Shown: positions 50,644 to 59,920, counted from the first letter of the stretch. The stretch: 64,000 bases of DNA from an uncultured Bacteroidales bacterium (GCA_902768605.1 CACXLY010000012.1:1-64000); one strand, 5' to 3'. The notes: a model not told the origin generated them from the sequence alone. Numbers and translations: made by a program.

Positions 50644-52434
50644 ATGAGAAAACTTAAGGAAAACGAGATTGCAGCCCTCAAGAGTCAGGGCTGCACGGCC
50701 GAGGATTGGCAAGGCATCACCGTGGCAGACGACTTCTGCACCGACTACATCCAGCAGACGGACTTTTACGGGGAAGTGACGCTCGGCTCTTTCAACAAAA
50801 CCATTGAGATAGCAGGCGGCTACATCAAGCACAGCGGCATCCGCCGGTCCACTCTGCGCAACTGCGTCATCGGCAACGATTGCCTCATCGAGGACGTCGG
50901 CAGCATCAACACGACGCCTGACGCTTCATTCGGTGAGGGACACGTCATCTCTGTCCTCAATGAAGTAGGCGACGGCAACGTCATGATATTCGACGGCCTC
51001 AACTCTCAGCTCGCATCGCTCATGGTCAAGCACGAGCAGGACAAAGAGTTTACCGACATCGTACGGAAGCTCGTGGCAAAGGACATCGCAGACCACAGCC
51101 TGCCCGTCACCACGATTGGCAACGACGTGCGCATCACCTCCACTCACGACATCACGAACTGCCACATATCCGGCGGCTGCATCATAGATGGCGCGTTCCG
51201 TCTCCGCGACTGTACGCTGAAGAGCATACCCGGAGCAATCGTCACTATCGGCGTAGGCGTCATCTGTCAGAACTCGGTAATATATAATGGTTCAAGCATA
51301 ACAAATGCCGCAAAGCTCGAGAACTGCTTCGTGGGCGAAGCGTGTAAGATAACCGACGGCTTTACGGCCGAGAACAGCCTCTTCTTCGCAAACTGCTACA
51401 TGAGCAACGGCGAGGCGTGTGCTGCCTTCTGCGGACCGTTCTCCGCCTCACACCACAAGAGCTCGCTGCTCATCGGCGGCATGTTCTCGTTCTACAACGC
51501 AGGCTCGGGCACGAATTTCTCGAACCATGCCTACAAGATGGGTCCGATGCACTGGGGCGTGCTGGAGCGCGGCACGAAGACAGCCAGCGGCAGCTACATC
51601 CTGATGCCTGCCCGCATCGGCACCTTCAGCGTCTGCTTCGGCAAGCTTATGCATCACCCCGACACGCGCAAGCTTCCCTTCTCGTATCTCATCGCGTACG
51701 GCGACGACATGTATCTCGTGCCGGGACGCAACCTGACGACAGTCGGCCTCTATCGCGACATCCGCAAATGGCCGAAGCGCGACAAGCGTCACGACCGCGG
51801 CAAGAATTCCATCGTCAACTTCGACTGGTTGTCTCCCTTCTCCGTAGGTGGCATCATGGTGGCCAAGAGGACATTGGAGGCACTTCGCGAGGTGTCGGGC
51901 GACGTGGAGACATACAATTTCCACGACTACGTCATCAAGAACTCGTCGCTCAAGAAAGGCATCAAGTACTACGACATCGCGCTTCGCATCTACATGGGCG
52001 CCGTCATGAAGCGTCACCGCCTGGCGCGTCCGGCATCAAGCGTCGGCACAGGCAAGTGGAGCGACCTGAGCGGCCTGCTCATCCCCCTTAGCGAGGAGCA
52101 ACGCATCGTGGAGGCTATCAAGGACGGCTCCCTCAACAACATCCATGACATCCGTGAGGAATTCGTGAAGGCCAACGACAATTATGCCGAGTACCGCTGG
52201 GCGTGGAGCTATCGCCTCATTTGCGAATACTACGGCATCGACGAAATCACGGAGGAGACGGCGGCACAGGTTCACGAGGACTACGTGACAGCTCGCCGTG
52301 CCTGGATCAACGAGATACGAAAGGATGCGATAAAGGAGTTCGAGCTTGGCGACATTGATCAGAGCGTGCTCGACGACTTCATGGCTCAGCTCGACCAAGA
52401 GACGGACTGGGAGAATCTGAGGTATGACATGTAG
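50644..52434 (+). CDS. DUF4954 family protein (left-handed beta-helix)
   Basis: 596 residues, close to the usual family length. The central part shows hexapeptide-type beta-helix turns (ITNCHISGGCIIDGAFRLRD; KLENCFVGEACKITDGFTAE) as in sugar-nucleotide acyltransferases. It continues with the conserved GPFSASHHKSSLLIGGMFSF and NHAYKMGPMHWGVLERGTKT. The second half is helical. The reaction is unknown, and a nucleotidyl- or acyltransferase-type role is only an analogy from the fold. Its TAG stop lies at the first bases of the palindromic element at 52433. Confidence 0.9.
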   Translation: MRKLKENEIAALKSQGCTAEDWQGITVADDFCTDYIQQTDFYGEVTLGSFNKTIEIAGGYIKHSGIRRSTLRNCVIGNDCLIEDVGSINTTPDASFGEGHVISVLNEVGDGNVMIFDGLNSQLASLMVKHEQDKEFTDIVRKLVAKDIADHSLPVTTIGNDVRITSTHDITNCHISGGCIIDGAFRLRDCTLKSIPGAIVTIGVGVICQNSVIYNGSSITNAAKLENCFVGEACKITDGFTAENSLFFANCYMSNGEACAAFCGPFSASHHKSSLLIGGMFSFYNAGSGTNFSNHAYKMGPMHWGVLERGTKTASGSYILMPARIGTFSVCFGKLMHHPDTRKLPFSYLIAYGDDMYLVPGRNLTTVGLYRDIRKWPKRDKRHDRGKNSIVNFDWLSPFSVGGIMVAKRTLEALREVSGDVETYNFHDYVIKNSSLKKGIKYYDIALRIYMGAVMKRHRLARPASSVGTGKWSDLSGLLIPLSEEQRIVEAIKDGSLNNIHDIREEFVKANDNYAEYRWAWSYRLICEYYGIDEITEETAAQVHEDYVTARRAWINEIRKDAIKEFELGDIDQSVLDDFMAQLDQETDWENLRYDM

Positions 52435-52520
52435 CCCCCTCCCCTAACCCCTCCCCCGAGGAGGAGGGGATTATCGGACCTTAAAACCTCCCTCCTCGGG
52501 GGGAGGTTTGGTGGGGGGCT
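52433..52520. repeat. Paired palindromic element shared by the 3' ends of two convergent genes
   Basis: Inverted half AGCCCCCTCCCCTAACCCCT with core CTCCCCCGAGGAGGAG, about 20 bp, then forward half ACCTCCCTCCTCGGGGGGAG with tail TTTGGTGGGGGGCT. The DUF4954 stop (plus) and the methyltransferase stop (minus, 52481-52483) both lie within it. It may double as a terminator. Confidence 0.9.
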
Positions 52521-53332
52521 AGCTCCCAGAAAGCAATTGCGGCGGCGTTGCCGACGTTGAGGCTGTCCACGCCATGATGCATGGGAATCTTCACGACGAG
52601 GTCGGCGGCATCGATGATGGCATCGGGCAGGCCGTCGCCTTCCGTCCCCATGATGAGCGCCAGGCGCTCGGTGGCCTTGAGCCTCGGGTCGGCGATGCTG
52701 ACGTCGTCCTTTCGGAGTGCCATCGCCGCCGCAGTGAATCCCATCTGCTTCAGTTTATGAATGGTGCCGGCAGGTGTGCCGTCCTCTGCATCGAGCCAAG
52801 TCCACGGCACAAGGAACACGCTGCCCATCGAGACGCGAACGGCACGACGGTTCAACGGGTCGCATGAGTCGCGCGTCATCAACAGGGCATCTATGCCGAG
52901 GGCTGCTGCGGAGCGGAAGATGGCGCCCACATTTGTTGTGTCGCACACGCCGTGGAGGACGACGATGCGCCGCGCGTCCCTGCACACTTCTTCCGGCGAG
53001 AGCGGCTGGGGCCTGCGCATGGCACAGAGCACGCCGCGCGTCAGGGTGTAGCCCGTCAGCTGTGCCAACAGTTCGCGGCTGCCGGTATAGACGGGCATCT
53101 CTTCGGGACAGCGCTCGATGATGCTGCGGGCATCTCCCTCGATGTGTTTGCGTTCGCAGAGCAACGAGACGGGTTGCAAACCTGCGTCGAGCGCAACGCT
53201 TATGACTTTCGGGCTTTCAGCGATGAAGAGCCCTTTCTCGGGCTCGAGCCTGTTGCGCAGTTGCGCCTCGGTGAGCGTGCCGTACGCCTCGAGCCCGGGT
53301 TCTTTCAAAGATGTGATTTCTGTCAGTTTCAT
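52481..53332 (-). CDS. SpoU/TrmH-family RNA methyltransferase
   Basis: 283 residues. An N-terminal substrate-binding domain (LTEAQLRNRLEPEKGLFIAE) precedes the SPOUT knot with its three motifs: LHGVCDTTNVGAIFRSAAAL, LALIMGTEGDGLP and KIPMHHGVDSLNVGNAAAIA. It methylates a ribose 2'-OH in tRNA or rRNA, and the target cannot be told. The last residues (APHQTSPRGGRF) come from the forward half of the palindromic element and are unlike the family. Overlaps the upstream CotH gene by four bases (ATGA), so the two are probably cotranscribed. Confidence 0.92.
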   Translation of the reverse strand: MKLTEITSLKEPGLEAYGTLTEAQLRNRLEPEKGLFIAESPKVISVALDAGLQPVSLLCERKHIEGDARSIIERCPEEMPVYTGSRELLAQLTGYTLTRGVLCAMRRPQPLSPEEVCRDARRIVVLHGVCDTTNVGAIFRSAAALGIDALLMTRDSCDPLNRRAVRVSMGSVFLVPWTWLDAEDGTPAGTIHKLKQMGFTAAAMALRKDDVSIADPRLKATERLALIMGTEGDGLPDAIIDAADLVVKIPMHHGVDSLNVGNAAAIAFWELAPHQTSPRGGRF

Positions 53333-55584
53333 CTTACGACGCGTTTCTTTCCGTTCACGATGAAGAGGCCTGGCCTGCCGATTTCCCTCTTGTCGAGTCT
53401 GCGCCCGCTGAGGTCGAACCAGCCGGTGCCAAAGCTTCCAAAGGCTTGAGAGTCCTGAAGGTTCTTAAGGTCCTTTAGGTCATGAAGGTCGCTCTGACTG
53501 CTCAGGTCTTTAAGGTCATGCAGACCTGTGGGGCTGTCGACGGCGAGGCGAACGGTGACGATAGGGCTCCACTCGTCGCCTTCCCTGCAGATGGCGCGCA
53601 GCGTGATGGTGTCGGGCAGCATCCATTCCTCCACATCGGCCAGCACATCGTCGCCCTCGGTGTAGGGCCTTGCTGTGGGCGAGAGTGCACCCGCATCGTT
53701 TTGGAACCAGTTGACCGGCGCGGAGCCGTCGAGCGTGTAATATATGTTCTGTCCGGTCATCCTGAGAGAGTTTTCGGTGCAGTACGGCTGGAGTCCGTAG
53801 CCTATTTCGGTGTCGTCGATGAAGATGAGCGGTGCCTCGGCCCGAGGGAACCAGCCTTTGTCGCGGAGCTGCCTGATGACGTTGGCCGTGCGGACGGGGA
53901 AATACTGATTGCGCAGCCGCTGGCGTTCGGTCGCAAATGCGCCATCGGGCTTATACAGAGCGCCTTGCGAGGTGTAGGGATGCACGTCGCGCCGGTAGTC
54001 GCCCCAGCGAGCGCACTCGTCCCACAGCGCCAGCTCGATGACTTGGTAGAGGCTGTCCCAGGTGGCGAGAGCCGACTCGGGCGTCAGCGGCCCGCCATGC
54101 GTGAAGGCCCGCTGCGCCTCTTCGTGGAAGCGGTGGGCAAAGATGCCCTGCTTCATCAGGCGGTTGAGGAAGCCGGTCGGGCAGCCGCGATTGTTCTTCG
54201 ATGTCAAGTTCTCGTTCGACGAGACGAGTACCGTCTCCGAGTCCCAGCAGATGAACCGGAACCCCTGGTCTGCCCAGATGCGGTTTCTGTAGGCGTACCA
54301 GTTGTGGTGGTCCCAGTCGGTATTGCCGCCGTAGAGGTTAATGAGCATGTAGTGGATGAAGTTGTCGACGTCGAGCAGAGGCGGGTACTTCTCGTTCGGC
54401 TTGCCATCGGAGCCGCATCCGATGAGGTGCATGTAGCTCTTGTGACTGGGGAGCTCGTAGATGAGGTCAGCCATCGCGTTCCATGCCTCGATGTCGCCGT
54501 AGGTGGGGATTGCGGCGTGGTACTGCCCTGCCCCGCCATCCACCTCCGTCACGTCCCAGTCTTCTTCCGTCCCGCCAAAGTGCTGCACGCAGAAGTCGTC
54601 GCTTACGCGTTCGCAGAGGTTGTAGATGCCCCAGTAGAGGCCATTGAGGAAGAGGTGGACGTACTGCCCTGTGCTGATGGGGTCGCCCATCTTCGCCTGC
54701 GTTTCCCGCGTCCAGAGGTCGCGCGCATACTGCGCTTTGCTGCGCTGAGCGTTGTCCCAGTGCTGCCAGGAATAACCGAAGAACGTGCGGAGCACGAGGG
54801 CATTGAAGCGCCTGGGAGCGCGGTCGCCGAAGACGTTGTATTTGAGTTTCTTGGGTCCGTAGTCGCTTTTGAAGTGGAGTCGGAAGGCGTGCTTCGGGTT
54901 CTTCTCGGGCAATCGCCCGTGTCCGCCGTGCAGTTTGAGGCAGCAGTCGATGGTCAGGTCGTGACGGGCCTCGCCGCCTATCAGCTCGAAGCTGACGGGC
55001 CGCTCCCATCCCCGCCCCGTGCCGTCGCCGACGGGGCATCCGGTGAAGATGTAGATGCCGCCCGTTTGCTCGTCGTTGGTCCGGCTGAAGAGGTTGTCGC
55101 GGTCTGTGACGAGCGAGACGATGGGCAGCGCCGTGATGCCCTCGGTGATGTAGGCGGCGTAGGTCTCGTTGCCCGTTATCTGCGGGTCCATCTCGTAATC
55201 GGCCTTGGCAGTCCCCGATATTTCGCAGTAGTTGCCCCAGTAGGCGGGATAGCCTGCGGGGCGGTTGCCCTGCGTCAGGAGGCTTTGGGGGAAGATGTAG
55301 CTTGCGGTGGCGACGTCGCTCCATAGGGTATCGGCCACAAGATATGCCGCGCGGACGACGGACGTGCGACTGATGTAGAGCTCGCCGTCGTAGAGTTGTC
55401 CTTTCTGCCGCGGGTCGCTACCGTCGTCGGTGTAATAGAGGGTGGAGCCCGGCTCAGGCGAAGTGATGGAGAGGCGGAACGCATCGCTGAAAATGCCGTG
55501 AGCCACGCCGAGCTGCGGCGCCTCGGCCCGAAGCACCCCGAGAATCAGCAGGTTAGCAAAAACGTATAATAACAATCTTTTCAT
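53329..55584 (-). CDS. Secreted CotH kinase family protein with chitobiase-type domain
   Basis: 751 residues with signal peptide (LLYVFANLLILGVLRAEA). Residues about 25-100 are a chitobiase/Fn3-like module (PEPGSTLYYTDDGSDPRQKG). About 120-560 carry the CotH motifs (CLKLHGGHGRLPEKNPKHAF, LVLRTFFGYSW, FRFICWDSETVL). About 620-690 is a second chitobiase-like repeat (QNIYYTLDGSAPVNW). Before the sorting-like tail (FDLSGRRLDKREIGRPGLFI) comes a linker repeating H-D-L-K-D-L, written by 9-mer words (53455-53530). Unlike the CotH protein at 7946, the kinase-like core carries a different N-terminal module. Its function in Bacteroidetes is unknown. Confidence 0.87.
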   Translation of the reverse strand: MKRLLLYVFANLLILGVLRAEAPQLGVAHGIFSDAFRLSITSPEPGSTLYYTDDGSDPRQKGQLYDGELYISRTSVVRAAYLVADTLWSDVATASYIFPQSLLTQGNRPAGYPAYWGNYCEISGTAKADYEMDPQITGNETYAAYITEGITALPIVSLVTDRDNLFSRTNDEQTGGIYIFTGCPVGDGTGRGWERPVSFELIGGEARHDLTIDCCLKLHGGHGRLPEKNPKHAFRLHFKSDYGPKKLKYNVFGDRAPRRFNALVLRTFFGYSWQHWDNAQRSKAQYARDLWTRETQAKMGDPISTGQYVHLFLNGLYWGIYNLCERVSDDFCVQHFGGTEEDWDVTEVDGGAGQYHAAIPTYGDIEAWNAMADLIYELPSHKSYMHLIGCGSDGKPNEKYPPLLDVDNFIHYMLINLYGGNTDWDHHNWYAYRNRIWADQGFRFICWDSETVLVSSNENLTSKNNRGCPTGFLNRLMKQGIFAHRFHEEAQRAFTHGGPLTPESALATWDSLYQVIELALWDECARWGDYRRDVHPYTSQGALYKPDGAFATERQRLRNQYFPVRTANVIRQLRDKGWFPRAEAPLIFIDDTEIGYGLQPYCTENSLRMTGQNIYYTLDGSAPVNWFQNDAGALSPTARPYTEGDDVLADVEEWMLPDTITLRAICREGDEWSPIVTVRLAVDSPTGLHDLKDLSSQSDLHDLKDLKNLQDSQAFGSFGTGWFDLSGRRLDKREIGRPGLFIVNGKKRVVR
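53455..53530 (-). repeat. 9-mer array encoding the H-D-L-K-D-L linker
   Basis: Plus-strand words AAGGTTCTT, AAGGTCCTT, TAGGTCATG, AAGGTCGCT, then after a gap CAGGTCTTT, AAGGTCATG. A period of 9 keeps the reading frame, so the peptide repeats too. Confidence 0.8.
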
Positions 55585-55606
55585 CTTCTCACATCACATT
55601 AAAAAA

Positions 55607-55716
55607 CGCTACAGCAAGCGTCGGCTTTTCCTACAGCAAGGAAAGCCACTTCCCACAGCAAGCGTCGGCTCTTCCCACAGCAAGCGTCGGCCGACGCCAC
55701 GTGTGGGAGCCGGGAG
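55607..55716. repeat. 22-bp-period array, five units
   Basis: Units start at 55607, 55629, 55651, 55673 and 55695. Typical is TCCCACAGCAAGCGTCGGCT plus two bases. The last unit switches to CACGTGTGGGA, the word of the 21632 array. Lies between the CotH and MG2-like genes. Confidence 0.9.
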
Positions 55717-55733
55717 CTCCTCTGCAGTCAGCA

Positions 55734-58619
55734 TCATCTGTCTTCAGGACGACTCTTTCCCGTCAGCAGAGTGCCGTCGCCAGCCAAGCCCTCGGCCGAG
55801 ACGCTGAGATGCGTCTGCTTGCCGTTGCCATAGAAGCGGAACTCGGCCTTCCCGCTGTCGTCGAGCTTGAGGTCGGGGTTCCAGTAGAGCGTGCGGCGGT
55901 AATCCTTCGTGCTGGGCAAGGGCTTGTTGGAGTAGTCGGGTTGGTAGAACTCCTCGGGTGCGGAATAACCGGGCAGGACGTAGCGGCGGTCGCGCGAGGT
56001 GGCGCGTTGCGAGTCGAGCTGGTCGATGAGGTGGAGGTCCACCGTCACGATGGGGATGTCCTCGCCGTCGTAGAGCGAATTGCCCTCGCGCCGCGGACTA
56101 TAGTCGGTGTAGATATACACCTTGCCGAGGTTTTTCAGCAGGTTGTATTTCTCCTTCAAACTCTGCGGGATGTTGAACGACTCGGTAGGCACCGTGCCGT
56201 CCACTACGCCGCCGACGGCGATGCGACTCTCCTCGGCAGCCGACCTGTTGGCTTCCTTCTTGCCGTCGATGCGCACCTCGAGGACGTAGTCGCGCGAGAG
56301 GTTCATGTCGCCGATGAAGGTGCGTGAGACGTCGCGCACGAAGCGGTTGTAGCCGTAATAGATGCCGGGGCAGAAGCCTGCGTCGCAGACCTCATTGAAG
56401 GCCTTGTAGGCGTCGATGACGTAAGCAGGTTTCGTCGGGTCGAACTTGCCGAGGCGGGCGCGCTTGATACCCACGGTGACCTCGTCGAGCAGACGTGAGC
56501 CGTCCATCACCCAATCGGGGGCGATGACCGAGCCCTTTGGTGCCGCGGCCAGATGGCACTGGTACCAGTCGTAGGGCTTAACAAAGCGGGGGAAGATGGG
56601 ACGCAGACGGACGTAGAACTCCGGGTAGTTGAGCTTGTTGTTGCGATCCGTGCTGGGATACTCCCAGACGTGTTTCTTGCCATTCCACTTCGTGCTGTCG
56701 CTGGCTGCGAGATGGAAGATGCAGCCCTCGTAGAAGCGTGGCGAGGGGATGGAGAAGGCGTGCTTCTCGGTCATCATTTCGCCGTCGATGCCCTGCTCGG
56801 CACCTGGCTTGGCAAAGCGCGCCTTGACGAGCAGCTCGCGCTTCAGCTGCCGGTCGGTCTGGCTAAAGCGGGCCACCTCGTCGCGAGCAGTCGTCACCTC
56901 GGGCCCCGTCGTCTCCGTCTGGGCACGGGCTGCCGTCACGCTGCCGCCGTCCTCTGCCTCCTTTATCTCATTGTCCTCGTTGGTGGCCATCTGCTGTTCG
57001 CCGGTGAGGCTGACGGCATCGGTAGCGTCCTCGCCACCACTCACGGCCTGATAGTTGTTGGCATACTGCGACTCCTGCTCGCCCGCCATATACGGGTTCA
57101 CTTCGCCCACCAGGAGCGGCGTCTGCTCGGGCTTGTGGTTGAGGACGAAGGCGCCGGGCGCGGTCATCGTATGCCAGTCGTAGCGCCGCCAGCCCTGTAT
57201 CATGAGCAGGAGGTCGAGCGCACGGTTGTGCTCCTCGTCGTCCTTTTCGAAGAAGTAGCCCGGCGTCTCCACAAAGCCTCGTATCTCACTCGCCAGGAGC
57301 ATCTCCGTCAGGATGTTGCCGTCGTCATAGAGGTACTCGCTGTGCGTCGCGTCGCAGACCGAGACGCTCACCGTGGCACCCGGCTTGCCGCCTTCCACGG
57401 CAAGGCTGACGGGGGCGAAAGGCTCGGCGGGCTGCTTGCCGAGGCCAGAGAACTGAAGCGTGCTGGGCGCGAAGTCGGCCTTGCGGCAGAAGAAGAGGCG
57501 GTCGGCATAGACGCGCCCTACATTATTATATATAGTGACTTGGCAGACGCCTGTCTTCAGCTTGTCCTCGTCGAGGGAGAGCGTGGCGGAAGCGCCTGCG
57601 GGGACGGTCTGGAAGTCGAGCATCATGCCGTCGTGCATCACGGTCATGCCGAGCGGTTCGCTGGCAGCAGCGCCCGCCTTGTGGATTTCCACCTTCCTGT
57701 CCCCCACCCCGTTGTTGATGATTTGCAGGGCCACGCCGTCCTTGTCTGGACTGGGCAGCATCTCCTTCGCCGTGCCTTTCTTGCCGGTATAGGTCACGGT
57801 GTAGCTCTTGCCGCTTTGTGGCGTGAAGACGAACGAGCCGCGTCCGCGCTGCTCGATGTTCGCCTCGGCCACGACATTTGCCGAGCCCTCCGTCACCTTC
57901 ACCGTGCCCTCCAGGTGCAAACCTTCGTTGCTGGTCGCCTCGAAGGCTACCCTGTTCGGCACGCCCGCCACGAGATTGCCGCCCTCGGGAAAGAGCTGCA
58001 GCTTCGGCTTGGGCGACGTCTCGTCTATCTTCGAGAGGCGGCGCAGGGGGCGAAGCGTCATCTCGTGGAAGAAGTCGCCTGGCTCCTTGGGCTTGTCGAA
58101 GACGGGAAAGACGCGGCTATACAGTTTCTCGTAGTCCTGATAGTATTCCCTCGCCATCCGCTTGTTGAAGAACCACAGCTCGGATACCTTGTTGTGCGGG
58201 TGCTCCGTGAGTCCCCAGTTGAGCTGCCAGCGCGTGTAGGCCCTCAGCTCGTAGTAGCCGCCGTAGAGCGTGTCCTGCAGGACGAAGCTCCCATGCATCT
58301 GGCCGTTCTGCAATTCAAGCTGTTGGCGCTCCACGAGGTAGCCGTCCTGATTGAGCAGCTCAGCGTAAAGCACGCCGCTCAGCCGGCTTGGCGCCCCCGT
58401 ATCGCTGCGGCGGACGTAGGCCTTGTAATAAATGGTATCGCCCAGGAAATAACATGTGTTGTCCATGTGGATGAAGACCTGTTCCTGCGGGATAGTCTTG
58501 CCGAATGTCTCCAGCCGCTCAGCCCAGCCCTCGAGCGTCGTGGGAGCCGATGCCTGTTGCGCTAAAGCAAAATGACAAATGATAAATGATAAATGACAGA
58601 TTAAGCAGAGTCGTTTCAT
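55734..58619 (-). CDS. Large secreted MG2-like (macroglobulin-type) protein
   Basis: 961 residues. The signal peptide is KRLCLICHLSFIICHFALAQ, most of which (residues 8-17) is encoded by a heptamer array. The start of the mature part, EQVFIHMDNTCYFLGDTIYY, and later GSFVLQDTLYGGYYELRAYT match MG2-type domains of alpha-2-macroglobulin-like proteins common in Bacteroidetes. The end (YWNPDLKLDDSGKAEFRFYG) is also typical of these proteins. No thioester motif is seen. It is probably a periplasmic or surface protein, possibly linked to outer-membrane receptors, with no assigned function. The -7 box lies at 58650. Confidence 0.82.
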   Translation of the reverse strand: MKRLCLICHLSFIICHFALAQQASAPTTLEGWAERLETFGKTIPQEQVFIHMDNTCYFLGDTIYYKAYVRRSDTGAPSRLSGVLYAELLNQDGYLVERQQLELQNGQMHGSFVLQDTLYGGYYELRAYTRWQLNWGLTEHPHNKVSELWFFNKRMAREYYQDYEKLYSRVFPVFDKPKEPGDFFHEMTLRPLRRLSKIDETSPKPKLQLFPEGGNLVAGVPNRVAFEATSNEGLHLEGTVKVTEGSANVVAEANIEQRGRGSFVFTPQSGKSYTVTYTGKKGTAKEMLPSPDKDGVALQIINNGVGDRKVEIHKAGAAASEPLGMTVMHDGMMLDFQTVPAGASATLSLDEDKLKTGVCQVTIYNNVGRVYADRLFFCRKADFAPSTLQFSGLGKQPAEPFAPVSLAVEGGKPGATVSVSVCDATHSEYLYDDGNILTEMLLASEIRGFVETPGYFFEKDDEEHNRALDLLLMIQGWRRYDWHTMTAPGAFVLNHKPEQTPLLVGEVNPYMAGEQESQYANNYQAVSGGEDATDAVSLTGEQQMATNEDNEIKEAEDGGSVTAARAQTETTGPEVTTARDEVARFSQTDRQLKRELLVKARFAKPGAEQGIDGEMMTEKHAFSIPSPRFYEGCIFHLAASDSTKWNGKKHVWEYPSTDRNNKLNYPEFYVRLRPIFPRFVKPYDWYQCHLAAAPKGSVIAPDWVMDGSRLLDEVTVGIKRARLGKFDPTKPAYVIDAYKAFNEVCDAGFCPGIYYGYNRFVRDVSRTFIGDMNLSRDYVLEVRIDGKKEANRSAAEESRIAVGGVVDGTVPTESFNIPQSLKEKYNLLKNLGKVYIYTDYSPRREGNSLYDGEDIPIVTVDLHLIDQLDSQRATSRDRRYVLPGYSAPEEFYQPDYSNKPLPSTKDYRRTLYWNPDLKLDDSGKAEFRFYGNGKQTHLSVSAEGLAGDGTLLTGKSRPEDR
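58570..58597. repeat. Heptamer array inside the signal-peptide coding region
   Basis: Plus-strand AAATGAC, AAATGAT, AAATGAT, AAATGAC. On the coding (minus) strand it reads through as C-H-L-S-F-I-I-C-H-F, the hydrophobic core of the signal. Confidence 0.9.
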
Positions 58620-58649
58620 ATTATCCTACATTTTATGTGGTTTCGCTTG

Positions 58650-58657
58650 CAAAGATA
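58650..58657 (-). promoter_or_regulatory. -7 promoter box of the MG2-like gene
   Basis: Minus-strand TATCTTTG, 31 bp before the ATG at 58619. Divergent from the promoter at 58700. Confidence 0.62.
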
Positions 58658-58699
58658 CGAAATAATTCTTAATTTCTTTCTTAATTCTTTTTTTCTTTG

Positions 58700-58707
58700 T
58701 ATCTTTG
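58700..58707 (+). promoter_or_regulatory. -7 promoter box of the NahK-like kinase gene
   Basis: TATCTTTG, 30 bp before the ATG at 58738. T-rich upstream, no clear TTTG at the right distance. Confidence 0.6.
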
Positions 58708-58737
58708 CACACAAAACAACCCATAAACCTACAAACT

Positions 58738-59835
58738 ATGAACCAAGAACTGACAACTATCGTGGGACGTTTCGCCTACGAAGGAACCATTAGCGAAATC
58801 AAGCCGTTGGGCGAGGGTCTCATCAACGACACGTACAAAGTGAAGACTGCCGAAGCCGACAAACCCGACTACGTGCTGCAGCGCGTGAATCACGTCGTCT
58901 TCCCCGACGTGGACATGGTGATGCGCAACATCGACGCGGTGACGTCGCACATCCGAAAGAAGCTGACCGAGCAGGGCACGCCCGACATCGACCGCCGCGT
59001 GCTGCGATTCATCCCCGCGAAGGAGGATGGGAAGCTCTATGTGAAAGAGGACGGGAAGTATTGGCGCCTGATGGTCTTCATCGCAGATGCTGTCACAAAG
59101 CAGGCGGTTGACCCGGAAAGCAGCCGCGCAGCAGGTCGCGCCTTCGGTAACTTCCAGGCGATGCTGGCCGACATACCCGTTAAGTTGGGCGAGACTATTA
59201 AAGACTTCCACAACATGGAGTTCAGGCTCGAGCAGCTGCATGACGTCATCAAGCGCGACCCGGCCGGTCGGGTGAAGGAAGACCGCGTGCAGAAGATGCT
59301 GGCGGAAATAGAGAAGCGGGCCGACGAGATGTGCAAGGCCGAGCGAATGGGCCGCGAGGGAACGCTGCCGAAACGCGTCTGCCACTGCGACACGAAGGTC
59401 AACAACATGATGTTCGACAAGCAGGATAACGTGCTCTGCGTCATCGACCTCGACACCGTGATGCCCAACTTCATCTTCTCCGACTACGGCGACTTCCTCC
59501 GCACAGCAGCAAACGAGGTGGCCGAGGACTGCCCGGACATGGACAAGGTAAAGTTCCGAATGGACATCTTCAAGGCATTCACCGAGGGTTACCTCGAGAG
59601 CGCCCGCAGCTTCCTACTGCCCGTCGAGATAGAGAACTTGCCGTACGCCACGGCCCTCTTCCCTTACATGCAGTGCGTCCGATTCCTTTGGGACTACCTC
59701 AGCGGCGACAAGTATTGGAAGTGCCAATACCCCGACCACAACTTCGTCCGTGCAAACAACCAGCTGCACCTCCTGCTGAGCATCGAGAAGAGTTACCCCG
59801 AGATGCAAGCCTTCATTGCCGGCTGCCTGAAATAA
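58738..59835 (+). CDS. Aminoglycoside-phosphotransferase-fold kinase, similar to N-acetylhexosamine 1-kinase
   Basis: 365 residues from ATG 58738. An in-frame ATG at 58705 lies in the promoter. IKPLGEGLINDTYKV is the nucleotide loop, VCHCDTKVNNMMFD holds the catalytic Asp and metal Asn, and CVIDLDTVMPNFIFSDYGDF the second metal Asp. The G-L-I-N-D-T-Y start and overall length fit NahK-like kinases, which phosphorylate N-acetylhexosamines at C1 for glycan salvage. Other APH-fold sugar or choline kinases cannot be excluded. A terminator follows at 59880. Confidence 0.85.
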   Translation: MNQELTTIVGRFAYEGTISEIKPLGEGLINDTYKVKTAEADKPDYVLQRVNHVVFPDVDMVMRNIDAVTSHIRKKLTEQGTPDIDRRVLRFIPAKEDGKLYVKEDGKYWRLMVFIADAVTKQAVDPESSRAAGRAFGNFQAMLADIPVKLGETIKDFHNMEFRLEQLHDVIKRDPAGRVKEDRVQKMLAEIEKRADEMCKAERMGREGTLPKRVCHCDTKVNNMMFDKQDNVLCVIDLDTVMPNFIFSDYGDFLRTAANEVAEDCPDMDKVKFRMDIFKAFTEGYLESARSFLLPVEIENLPYATALFPYMQCVRFLWDYLSGDKYWKCQYPDHNFVRANNQLHLLLSIEKSYPEMQAFIAGCLK

Positions 59836-59879
59836 AACCGCACGCGATAAACAGCAAGACTGCACGCGACCAAAAACGA

Positions 59880-59916
59880 AGCCACTACCCTTTGACGAGT
59901 AGTGGCTTTGCTTTTT
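59880..59916 (+). terminator. Terminator after the NahK-like gene
   Basis: AGCCACTAC, 10-base loop, GTAGTGGCT, then TTGCTTTTT. Confidence 0.85.
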
Positions 59917-59920
59917 GTCT

